This document shows positions 42,212 to 50,152 of a stretch of 64,000 bases of DNA, piece after piece. Location of the stretch: contig CAWIVY010000004.1 in assembly GCA_963839615.1 (NCBI GenBank), positions 62,001 through 126,000 on the forward strand. Reading direction: 5' to 3'. Made by a program: the position numbers and the translations under genes. Below the pieces are notes generated by a model. The model saw only the letters and a list, made by a program, of their open reading frames with translations, was not told the origin of the DNA and ran no database searches. The stretch is from DASQMT01 sp963839615. Its GTDB lineage: Bacteria > Actinomycetota > Thermoleophilia > Solirubrobacterales > Solirubrobacteraceae. Position 1 is the stretch's first letter; every line of letters begins with the position of its first letter.

Positions 42212-43317
42212 AGTGCGCCTCCGCCGCCGCGGCCGTGGACGAGATCGACACCCCAGCGCTGGTGATCGAGCGAACGCGGCTCGAGGCGAATCTCGCGCGG
42301 ATGGCGGCCGCTGCAGCCGCCCACGGGTTGGCGCTCCGTCCGCACGCGAAGACGCACAAGTCGGTCTGGATCGCCCGCCGCCAGCGCGCGCACGGCGCCC
42401 GCGGACACACCGTGGCGAAGCTGGGCGAGGCGGAGGCGCTCGTCGCCGGCGGTCTGGACGACATATTCGTCTGCTACCCGATCGTGGGCGCCCAGAAGGT
42501 GAGCCGCCTGCTCGCGCTCGCGCGCCGCGCGCGGATGATCGCTGCCGTGGATCACGAGGATGCCGTCGAGACGCTCGCAGTGGCCGCGCGCGACGCCGGG
42601 ATCACGCTCGACGTCATGATCGAGGTCGACACGGGCCTGGACCGAGCGGGCGTGGAGCTGGGCGCGCCACTTGAACGTATGGCCGCAGCGGTGCGTGGCC
42701 GACCGGCGCTGCGCCTGCGCGGCATCTGCACGCACGAGGGCTACGCGTATTCGATGCCGGATCCCGCGGAACGCGCGCGCGTGGTCCGCCAGCGTCTCGC
42801 CGAGTTCGTCGCCGCGGGAGCCGCGCTGGGAGTCGAGACGATCTCCAGCGGGGCGACGCCGTCGGTTCTGCAGACCATCGACCTGCCGGGGATCACCGAG
42901 GTGCGCCCCGGGAATTACGTGTTCTACGACGCGATGCAGGTCGGTCTCGGCGCTGCGGCGATCGAGGACTGCGCGCTGAGCGTCCTGACCACTGTCGTCG
43001 AGGTCCGCGCATCAGGGCGCGCGACCGTGGATGCCGGCTCAAAGGCGCTCAGCTCTGACGCAGGGGTTCACGGCGTCAAGGTGGTCGACGGGTACGGCAT
43101 CGTGGAAGGCCGCGAGGACATCAGCGTCATCGGGCTCTCCGAGGAGCACGGCTGCCTGGCCCTCGATCGGCGCGACGCCGTCTCGATCGGCGACCGCCTT
43201 CGGATCATCCCCAATCACGCCTGCGCCTCGATGGCCAACTTCGACAGCGCGTATGTGGTCGACGGCGCGCAGGTGGTTGAGCGGATCGAGGTGAGCGCTC
43301 GTGGCGCGTTCTGCTGA
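42208..43317 (+). CDS. D-threonine aldolase / D-serine dehydratase-like PLP enzyme
   Basis: 369 aa, fold type III (alanine-racemase-like barrel plus C-terminal domain). IDTPALVIERTRLEANLARM opens the domain and RPHAKTHK places the PLP lysine at Lys48. VMIEVDTGLDRAG and SSGATPSV are phosphate-loop and barrel motifs. The C-terminal His337 and Cys339 in PNHACASMANFD match the zinc ligands of D-serine dehydratase/D-threonine aldolase. It should cleave or deaminate a beta-hydroxy D-amino acid; which one is not decidable. The start overlaps the ATPase stop by 4 bp and the stop overlaps the next gene by 17 bp. Confidence 0.87.
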   Translation: MKCASAAAAVDEIDTPALVIERTRLEANLARMAAAAAAHGLALRPHAKTHKSVWIARRQRAHGARGHTVAKLGEAEALVAGGLDDIFVCYPIVGAQKVSRLLALARRARMIAAVDHEDAVETLAVAARDAGITLDVMIEVDTGLDRAGVELGAPLERMAAAVRGRPALRLRGICTHEGYAYSMPDPAERARVVRQRLAEFVAAGAALGVETISSGATPSVLQTIDLPGITEVRPGNYVFYDAMQVGLGAAAIEDCALSVLTTVVEVRASGRATVDAGSKALSSDAGVHGVKVVDGYGIVEGREDISVIGLSEEHGCLALDRRDAVSIGDRLRIIPNHACASMANFDSAYVVDGAQVVERIEVSARGAFC

Positions 43318-44921
43318 CGTCCTGCTTCGAGACGGGCTCGTCTACCCGGGCGAGGCAGCACCATCGCGCGCCGACGTCGCGATCGCCGGCGAGCGCATCG
43401 TGGGCGTCGGGCGAGCGCTTGACTTTGAAGCGGCCAAGGTGATCGACCTCGACGGGCTCGCGGTGGCGCCCGGCTTCGTCGATATGCACAGTCACTGCGC
43501 TCTGCGTCCGTTCGTCGACCCGACGCTGGAATGCAAGATCACCCAGGGCTTCACGACCGAGCTCATCAACCAGGACGGCGTCGGGCCGGCGCCGGTGGCC
43601 GCGGCTCGCCTCGCCGATCGCCGCGCCTACCTTCGGGTATTCGAGGGCGAGGGGCCCGAGCAGTGGCCGTGGAGCTCGATCGACGAATATCTCGAGGCGC
43701 TCGACGACACGCGTCCGGCGACGAGCCTGTGCCCGCTCGTTCCGCACGGCGCAGTGCGTGACACGGTCATGGGCGGCGACCGGCGAGCGCCGTCGGCAGC
43801 CGAGCTCGACGCCATGTGCGGCCACGTGCACGAGGGGATGCAGGCGGGCGCCTGGGGGCTCTCGTTCGGGCTTGTCTACACGCCCGCGGCGTTCGCCGCG
43901 ACCGACGAGCTGGTCGCGCTCGCACGCGTCGCCGCTGAGCACGACGGCTTTCTCATTCCGCACATCCGCAGCGAGAGCAGCCGCCTGCTCGATGCCGTCG
44001 CGGAGATGGTCGACGTCGCGCGCCTCAGCGGGGCGGCTCTGAACCTTACGCACCTGAAGGTGCTGGGCAAGCGCAACGCCGCGCTCTTGCCCCGCCTACT
44101 CGAACTGATCGACGAGGCCCTCGACGAAGGGCTCGACGTCACGTTCGACCAGTACCCGTATACGGCGGGAGCGACGACGCTCACCGCGACCCTGCCGTTG
44201 TGGGCCCACGAAGGTGGACCGGCGCGCATGCTCGCGCGCCTGCGCGATCGAAGCGAGCACGCCCGCCTGGTCGCCGACATGTGGGACGAGGCGGGCGCTC
44301 AGGAGAACCACCTCGTCCAGTGCGGTGCGGACGCGATCACGATCGTCGATTGCGGCGAGGACGGACCGCCGGATGCGGTTGGCCGCACGCTCGCCGCGCT
44401 CGCCGAGGACCGCGGCGTCGACCCGGCGCAGGCGGCGATCGAGCTGCTCGTCGAATGTCGGCTGCAGACCACGTTCCTACTCGAATACTCACACGAGGAG
44501 ACGGTGCGCACGATCGCTCGGCACCCGCGGATGCTCATCGGCAGCGATGGCATCTTCTCGCACACCCCGCATCCGCGCCTCTGGGGAACGGCACCGCGCT
44601 TGCTCGGGCACTACGCGCTTCGCGAAGGCGTCATCGACGCTCGCGAGGCGATCGCGCGGCTGTCGTCGCGGGCCGCGGCGTCGCATCGGCCTGAGCGATC
44701 GGGGGCGGATCGAGACAGGGCTGCGGGCCGACCTCGTCGTCTTCGATCCCGAGCGCCTGATCGACCGAGCCACCTATGCAGAGCCCGCACAGCCGGCGGC
44801 GGGCATCTCCTGGGTATTCGTCGGCGGTCGCGCCGCGCTCGATCCTGACGGTTCGACCGGAGTACGCGCCGGTGGCGTCGTGCGCCGCCGAGTAGCCACC
44901 TACAAAGGAGACAAAGCATGA
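43301..44921 (+). pseudogene. N-acyl-D-amino-acid deacylase, with a 3' frameshift
   Basis: Amidohydrolase-superfamily D-aminoacylase. GTG 43301 is used. FVDMHSH (His63, His65), Cys78 in LECKITQGFTTE, HIRSES (His221), LTHLKVLGKRN (His251) and LIGSDGIFSHTPHPR are the family's metal and catalytic positions. At about 44683 the frame shifts. The current frame runs on with non-family residues to 44848, while the +1 frame continues naturally as RIGLSDRGRIETGLRADLVV then FDPERL to a TGA at 44921. That end overlaps the next ATG by 4 bp, exactly as elsewhere in this operon, so one extra base near GCGGCGTCGC is the simplest explanation. It releases free D-amino acids from N-acyl forms. Confidence 0.85.
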
Positions 44922-46348
44922 CAGCCTTGACATCTGCCGGGCCACGGCGAGCATGGCCGCCGACGCTCGAAAGCGACGCGCACGGCCTCCGCTTCGACGG
45001 CTGCGACGTGCGGGAGCTCGCCGAGCGATACGGCACGCCGTTATGGGTCTTCTCCAGGACGACGCTGGTCGACAACTTCGCGCGCTTCCGTGACGCGTTT
45101 CGCTCGCGCTATTCCGGCACCGACGTCGCCTTCTCGATGAAGGCGCAGAACACGCTGGCGGTCGTCCGCGTGCTGCACTCCGCCGGCGCGAAGATGGACT
45201 GCACCGGCGAGAACGAGCTTTACCTAGCGCTGCAGTGCGGCGTGCCGCCAGAGGACATCATCCTCAACGGCAACGGCAAGAGCGACGGCGCGTTGCGGGC
45301 CGCAGCCGAACTTGGCGTCCTGCAGGTCAACCTCGACTCGCTGACCGAGGTCGAGCGACTCGAGCGCATCGCGCACGAGGTCGGGAGAGCCGTCGATTGC
45401 ACGGTTCGAATCCAGCTCACATACCGCGAACTGCTCCGCGAGGACCCCAGCTTCGAGAGCACGCTGCGCGTCGGCGAGGGCAAGTTCGGCAACAACATCG
45501 CCAACGGCGATGCTGACCGCGTGGTCGAGCGCGTGATCGCCAGCGATCGCCTCAACTTCGTCGGGCTGCACCATCACGTGGGGTTCTCCGGCTACATGGG
45601 CGACTACACGCCCGAGCGCGAAGTCATGCACCACCGCGCCTGCGTTGCGGAGATCTGCTCATTCGCGCAGCAGATCGAGGCCAAACACGGCGTTCGCTGC
45701 GAGCGGCTGGACCTGGGTGGCGGCTTCCGCGGCGGCGAGTGGATCTACCTGGCCACGCCCGGCGATACGTCCGACGGGGCGTTCCATCCGCTCCCTCCGC
45801 TCGAGGCTTACGTCGATGCAATCGTGGGTCAGCTCGAGCAGGCGTTTCCGGATCATGCCCGCCCGCTGATCCAGTTCGAGACCGGCGGGTACCAGGTCGC
45901 GAACGCCGCGATCTTCGTCGGAGAGGTAATCGAGGTCAAGCCGCAGCACGGAGCCCCGGCGCGCGACTACGTCGTATTCGACGGCTCGATGCAGATGTTC
46001 ACCAGCAAGGGCGCGATGCGCGTCGCCGCTCCCGTGGTGATCGCGGATCGCCCGGACGCCGTACCCGATCCGGGCTCCGACCGTCTGACCGAGATCGTCG
46101 GTCAGACATGCGTCTACGACTCGGTCGCCGAGAACGTCCGCCTGCCCGAGGTGCGGCCGGGAGACCTGTTGGTCCTGCTCAACCACGGGGCTTACTGCGA
46201 CACGAGCGGCACGCAGATGAACGCCTTCGGCCGACCGGCCACGGCCGTCGCGGACCGCGGCCGCTCAGCGCTCGTCAAGCGGCATGAGACGCTCGCCGAC
46301 GTGATCGGGCGCAACACGATCCCGCCGTTCCTGTGGACAGAGCGATGA
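44918..46348 (+). CDS. diaminopimelate/ornithine decarboxylase-like PLP enzyme (fold III)
   Basis: 476 aa. RYGTPLWVFSRTTLVDNFAR is the typical opening. The PLP lysine is Lys75 in VAFSMKAQNT, and GEGKFGNNI, HHHVGFSG, LDLGGGFRGGEW (phosphate loop), FETGGYQV and GQTCVYDS follow. The N- and C-terminal order matches LysA-type group IV decarboxylases, but the sequence is divergent and embedded in a catabolic operon. Decarboxylation of another (possibly D- or N-modified) diamino acid is therefore more likely than lysine biosynthesis. It overlaps neighbours by 4 bp on both sides. Confidence 0.85.
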   Translation: MTALTSAGPRRAWPPTLESDAHGLRFDGCDVRELAERYGTPLWVFSRTTLVDNFARFRDAFRSRYSGTDVAFSMKAQNTLAVVRVLHSAGAKMDCTGENELYLALQCGVPPEDIILNGNGKSDGALRAAAELGVLQVNLDSLTEVERLERIAHEVGRAVDCTVRIQLTYRELLREDPSFESTLRVGEGKFGNNIANGDADRVVERVIASDRLNFVGLHHHVGFSGYMGDYTPEREVMHHRACVAEICSFAQQIEAKHGVRCERLDLGGGFRGGEWIYLATPGDTSDGAFHPLPPLEAYVDAIVGQLEQAFPDHARPLIQFETGGYQVANAAIFVGEVIEVKPQHGAPARDYVVFDGSMQMFTSKGAMRVAAPVVIADRPDAVPDPGSDRLTEIVGQTCVYDSVAENVRLPEVRPGDLLVLLNHGAYCDTSGTQMNAFGRPATAVADRGRSALVKRHETLADVIGRNTIPPFLWTER

Positions 46349-47133
46349 GCGGCCGGGTCGACGGCAAGGTCGCGATCGTCACTGGCGCGGCGCGCGGGCT
46401 CGGCGCCGCCTACGCCACGACCCTCGCGCGCCACGGTGCCGCGGTGATGGTCACGGACGTCTTGGAGGAGCGCGGCGCCAAGCTGACACGCGAGCTGGTC
46501 CAGGCGGGCCTGAAGGCGGCATTCCGGAGGCTCGACGTGCGCGACGAGGCGCAATGGAACGACGTCGTCGGCGAAACGCAACAGGAGCTCGGTGGCCTGC
46601 ATGTGCTCGTGAACAACGCGGGCATCGCGCGCATGGAGACCGTCGAGGAGGAAACGCTGGAGGGATGGAACGAGCTGATGGCGATCAACACGACCGGCGT
46701 GTTCCTCGGCATGAAGACGTGCCTGCCGGTCATGCGCGCTCAGCGGAGCGGCTCGATCATCAACATCGCCTCCGTCTTCGGCCTGGTCGGTGGCCCAAAT
46801 CTCGCCGCCTACCACGCGTCGAAGTCCGCGCTGATCGGGCTCGGTCGCAACGTCGCGGTAATGGCCGCGCCAGACGGCGTCCGTGTCAACACCGTGTGCC
46901 CGGGGCCGGTGCTGACGGAGATGGCCTACGAGGAGGAGCGGACCGTGCCGGGCACGCTCGGCAGCGTACTCGCGATCACGCCGATGGCACGCGCGGCCGA
47001 TCCGGTGGAGCTCGCACACGCGATCTTGTTCCTCGCGAGCGACGAGTCGTCCTACATCACCGGGATCGAGCTCCCAGTCGACGGCGGCCTGCGCGCGGGA
47101 TATCAGTTCCGTCCACCCGATCCGGTGGGCTGA
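46345..47133 (+). CDS. classical SDR oxidoreductase (first of two)
   Basis: 262 aa, starting at ATG 46345 inside the previous stop. Cofactor motif VTGAARGLGAAYA (T-G-x3-G-x-G), LVNNAGIARM, catalytic Ser in INIASVFG, Tyr/Lys in AAYHASKSALIG, and the VNTVCPGPVLTEM then SSYITGIELPVDGG region. The aspartate after strand 2 (VMVTDVLEE) points to NAD(H) preference. It probably oxidises a hydroxy intermediate of the operon's pathway. Confidence 0.9.
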   Translation: MSGRVDGKVAIVTGAARGLGAAYATTLARHGAAVMVTDVLEERGAKLTRELVQAGLKAAFRRLDVRDEAQWNDVVGETQQELGGLHVLVNNAGIARMETVEEETLEGWNELMAINTTGVFLGMKTCLPVMRAQRSGSIINIASVFGLVGGPNLAAYHASKSALIGLGRNVAVMAAPDGVRVNTVCPGPVLTEMAYEEERTVPGTLGSVLAITPMARAADPVELAHAILFLASDESSYITGIELPVDGGLRAGYQFRPPDPVG

Positions 47134-47137
47134 TCGG

Positions 47138-47899
47138 GTGGGACGACTCGACGGCAAGGCGGCGATCGTCACGGGCGCCGGCCGGGGCATCGGGCGGGGC
47201 ATCGCCGAACGCTTCGTGCAGGAAGGGGCGCGCGTGCTGCTCTGCGACATCGTGGCGGAGCGCGTCGAGGCGACAGCGGCGGAGCTCAGCGCCGACGGTG
47301 ACGCCCATGCGATCGCGGGCGACGTGACCGACCCGGTCTTCTGCGATGAGGTCGTGCACCGAGCCAAGGAGCGCCTAGGCGGGATCGACGTGCTCGTCAA
47401 CAACGCCGGGATCGCACGCTGGGCGTCATTCGTGGAGCACTCGCTCGAGGACTGGGAACAGACGCTCGCTGTCAATCTCACCGCGGTCTTCCTGCTCAGC
47501 CAGCGGGTGGCTCGCGTGATGATCGAGCAGGACCGCGGGGGCGTGATCCTCAGCACCGCGTCGAACAACGGGCACGTCGCCGAGCCCGGCGTCGCCGCCT
47601 ACAACGCTTCCAAAGCCGGCGTGATCCTGCTCACGAAGACGATGGCGATCGAGCTGGCGCCGCACGGCGTCCGCGCCAACTGCGTGTCGCCGGGCCATGT
47701 GGAATCGCGCGGGCTGGCGCTCGACGGCGGCGCCAGCGCCTCGTTCCTGGCCGACATCGCAACCCCGATCCCGCTCGGTCGGATCGGCCGCATCGAGGAG
47801 ATCGCGAACCTCTTCGTGTTCCTCGCGACCGACGAGTCGCCCTACATCAACGGGGAATCCATCCTCGTCGATGGCGGTCATCTCGCGCGCCAGGCCTGA
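47138..47899 (+). CDS. classical SDR oxidoreductase (second of two)
   Basis: 253 aa from GTG, 4 nt after the first SDR. VTGAGRGIGRGIAERF, CDIVAERVE (Asp, NAD preference), LVNNAGIARWASF, STASNNGH (catalytic Ser), AAYNASKAGVILLTK and SPYINGESILVDGG are all intact. It is about 40% identical by eye to its neighbour, so the pair may be an old duplication with different substrates. Last enzyme gene of the island 1 operon. Confidence 0.9.
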   Translation: MGRLDGKAAIVTGAGRGIGRGIAERFVQEGARVLLCDIVAERVEATAAELSADGDAHAIAGDVTDPVFCDEVVHRAKERLGGIDVLVNNAGIARWASFVEHSLEDWEQTLAVNLTAVFLLSQRVARVMIEQDRGGVILSTASNNGHVAEPGVAAYNASKAGVILLTKTMAIELAPHGVRANCVSPGHVESRGLALDGGASASFLADIATPIPLGRIGRIEEIANLFVFLATDESPYINGESILVDGGHLARQA

Positions 47900-47955
47900 T
47901 CCATGTCCGTGCAACTCCCAGCCCGCGATTTGCCTAGGCACGAGCGGCCGAACGC

Positions 47956-47977
47956 TTATCGAACGGATGATCGATAA
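47956..47977. promoter_or_regulatory. candidate operator for the island 1 TetR regulator
   Basis: Perfect 7-bp inverted repeat TTATCGA (47956-47962) / TCGATAA (47971-47977) with an 8-nt spacer, ending 5 nt before the tetR ATG. The half ATCGATAAC recurs at 36899-36907, just upstream of the island's first gene, which suggests that the regulator controls both itself and the transporter operon. Confidence 0.6.
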
Positions 47978-47982
47978 CGGCT

Positions 47983-48648
47983 ATGGTGCCCGACGTGCCG
48001 CCAAAAACCGTCGATACGAAGACTCCGCGGACACGGCTGGACCATGCCGAGCGCAAGCGCCAGCTCACCGAGGCGTGCGCGCACCTCATCGCCACCAAGG
48101 GGTACTCGCACACAAGCGTGCGTGACGTGGCCAGCCGCGTCGAGATCAGCACCGGCACTCTGTTGCATCACTTCGCGACGAAGGAGGATCTGCTCGTCGG
48201 AACGCTGCAACACATCGGCGCAGAGTTCCTCGACGACATGGAGCGCGCGATCGACGGTGCAGACGCGGCACCGGTCAAGCTGCGCCGCTTCACGCGAGCG
48301 GTGCTCGAGTCACCTCGTCACGACATCGGTTGGCGGGTCTGGATCGCCTTCTGGCACGAGGCATCGATCAATCCGGAGATCGCGCCGGCCGCCTACGGTC
48401 AGTCCGCCATGACCGAGGAGCTACTCACGCGCGTGATTGCCGAGGGACAGCGCGCCGGTCAGCTGCGCGTAACGGACCCGGCTATGAGCGCGATCGAGCT
48501 CGTGATCCTCATTGAGGGATGTGCCGTGCGGCTTTTCGGAGAGCCGGGACGACTCTCGCACAACAAAGCGATCGCCATGGTCGATCAGCTCATCGGCGAC
48601 TGGTCCACCGAGGACGCCGCGCCCCCAGCCGCGCGGATCGCCCGATAG
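47983..48648 (+). CDS. TetR family regulator (BetI-like C-terminal domain)
   Basis: 221 aa. HTH: RKRQLTEACAHLIATKGYSH, then TSVRDVASRVEISTGTLLHH, then FATKEDLLVGTL. The C-terminal part (ESPRHDIGWRVWIAFWHEAS, NPEIAPAA) has the Trp-rich helix of BetI-type TetR_C domains. It sits at the end of island 1, 83 bp after the second SDR, with its own operator-like palindrome. It is the only regulator in the island and the obvious candidate to sense the imported substrate. Confidence 0.88.
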   Translation: MVPDVPPKTVDTKTPRTRLDHAERKRQLTEACAHLIATKGYSHTSVRDVASRVEISTGTLLHHFATKEDLLVGTLQHIGAEFLDDMERAIDGADAAPVKLRRFTRAVLESPRHDIGWRVWIAFWHEASINPEIAPAAYGQSAMTEELLTRVIAEGQRAGQLRVTDPAMSAIELVILIEGCAVRLFGEPGRLSHNKAIAMVDQLIGDWSTEDAAPPAARIAR

Positions 48649-48753
48649 GCGAGCGCGCGCGGCTGCGACGGCTCGCAGCGCCGATCGTGCAAGGGACGCA
48701 CGACGGACGAGAAACGAAGAGCGCTCTAGGCCTGAGCAGGGCTTTCCTTGTGA

Positions 48754-48799
48754 TCGGGAAGACAGGATTTGAACCTGCGACCGCCCGGCCCCCAGCCGG
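48754..48799 (-). repeat. tRNA-Pro 3'-half fragment (boundary R2, between the islands)
   Basis: 45 of 46 bp identical to the tRNA-Pro 3' part at 61164-61209 (one G-to-A at 48759). To its left, 48736-48760 also resembles the sequence left of R1 (36466-36490, about 20 of 25 positions). To its right it shares AGCGATCCAGGC (48800-48811) and the downstream CCCCGGATT block with R1. R1 and R2 are thus the same kind of element end. Confidence 0.85.
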
Positions 48800-48907
48800 A
48801 GCGATCCAGGCACAGCAGGTCCCGTTCGGCGTTGGTCCGTGGCCTCAGTGCGCCTCAGTACTGGTGAGTTGCGCTCCGCTTGGACCCCGGATTAGACCCC
48901 GTTGACT

Positions 48908-50152
48908 TCACTCCGAGGCTGCGCCGGCCGACCCGGCGCGCCACGGGCGTGTCACGCACCGGGACGTCAGTTCGGTTCCGTCAGGGACGACGAGCAGGTT
49001 CTGCTCGAACATCGCAAACCCAACGCCCGGCTTGCCGGTGCTCGTTTCGACTGCCACATGCATACCCGGCTCGAACGCACGGTGCTCGCCTGGATAGATC
49101 CAGAGGTTCTCCCATCCGAGGCCGATCGTGTGGCCGAAGTGCGGATAGTCATGCTTCTCACCCTCGGCTGGCTTGCGTGGGAGTCGACCGGCGTGGCGGG
49201 CGGTGGCCTCCACCCCGGCGGCATGGGCCTCGGCGAACGTGACGCCGGGCCGTATGGCGGCAATTACAGCTTCCACGATCAAGGTCGACGCCTCGAGGAT
49301 CTCGACCTGTTCCTCCGAAGCAGTGCCGGCCACGGTCGAGCGACTGAAGTCGAACAGATAGCCGTGCCAAGTGCCGTACATATCGGTGTGCCAGAGGTCG
49401 CCGTCATCGAGCCTGCGCTCTGACCACGCCGGAAGAGTCGTGGGACCGAAGACACCGGCGAAGGGCCCGGACGCGCCCGGCGTGTCGTACGGCGCGACGC
49501 CGCGCGCGAGACCCGCCGTCCAGCCCGCACGGTGAACGTCTGCCTCGGTGCGCCCCGGCACGACCTCCGCGAGCATCGCCTCCATCATCGCGTCGCCGGC
49601 CGCCACGCTCTGGCGGATGACGTCCATCTCGGCGTGGCTCTTGATCCGCCGCGCTTCCAAGAGGACCTCGTCCGCGGGCACCCATCGAACGCTTGGCGTC
49701 GCATCGAGCAGGGCGCGGTACAGCCCGACGGTCATGCTGTCGGCGGCGGCGAGCCCGACGCGCCCGCGATGCAGCCCACGCTCCTCCAGAGCACGCGCCG
49801 CGCCGACGTGTATGTGCGGATCGTCTGCGAATGCGTCGCAGTGGACGGCGGAGTCGCGCCATTCCGCCTCGGGGACGTTCGTGATGAGCACCCGCTCGCC
49901 CTCGCGTGTCAGCAGCACCCCGGCATTGGCTTGGCCCGTCCACATCGGTGGGAAGTCCAGGACGCCCGGCCAAGGGTTGTAGTAATTCGTCAGGTACAGG
50001 ACGTTGGCGTACCGGTCCACCGTTCCGCCGCCTCGGGACCACGCGAGCACCGCGTCCAGTCCCTCCCCGGCTGCGAGCGCCGCCACCCGCGTCGCGCGCT
50101 CGCGGAACTCCTCGGCCCCGATCTCTGTTCGCAGCGACGGATTCAGGGTCAT
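48908..50152 (-). CDS. M24 family metallopeptidase (Xaa-Pro dipeptidase/creatinase-like)
   Basis: 414 aa. Creatinase N-terminal domain to about 165 (AGEGLDAVLAWSRGGG ... RVLITNVPEAEW), then the pita-bread domain. Metal ligands are visible in order: HTDMYGTWHGYLFDFSR (Asp), HFGHTIGLGWEN (His), AVETSTGKPG (Glu) and MFEQNLLVV (Glu). The family cleaves Xaa-Pro bonds or C-N bonds as in creatinase. In a polyamine-type transporter operon, a non-peptide amide or amidine substrate is possible. Its start overlaps the permease stop by 4 bp, making it the last gene of a minus-strand operon. Confidence 0.88.
   Translation of the reverse strand: MTLNPSLRTEIGAEEFRERATRVAALAAGEGLDAVLAWSRGGGTVDRYANVLYLTNYYNPWPGVLDFPPMWTGQANAGVLLTREGERVLITNVPEAEWRDSAVHCDAFADDPHIHVGAARALEERGLHRGRVGLAAADSMTVGLYRALLDATPSVRWVPADEVLLEARRIKSHAEMDVIRQSVAAGDAMMEAMLAEVVPGRTEADVHRAGWTAGLARGVAPYDTPGASGPFAGVFGPTTLPAWSERRLDDGDLWHTDMYGTWHGYLFDFSRSTVAGTASEEQVEILEASTLIVEAVIAAIRPGVTFAEAHAAGVEATARHAGRLPRKPAEGEKHDYPHFGHTIGLGWENLWIYPGEHRAFEPGMHVAVETSTGKPGVGFAMFEQNLLVVPDGTELTSRCVTRPWRAGSAGAASE

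Larger units (their letters stand above)
36484..48753. mobile_element. accessory island 1 (about 12.27 kb), peptide/D-amino-acid cassette
   Basis: Bounded by tRNA-Pro 3' fragments R1 and R2 in direct orientation. It carries nine genes, all on the plus strand and mostly overlapping by 4 bp: an ABC importer, D-amino-acid enzymes, two SDRs and a TetR. No integrase, relaxase or transposase is present, so it is either a decayed element or one mobilised in trans. Base composition is not visibly different from the flanks. Confidence 0.65.
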
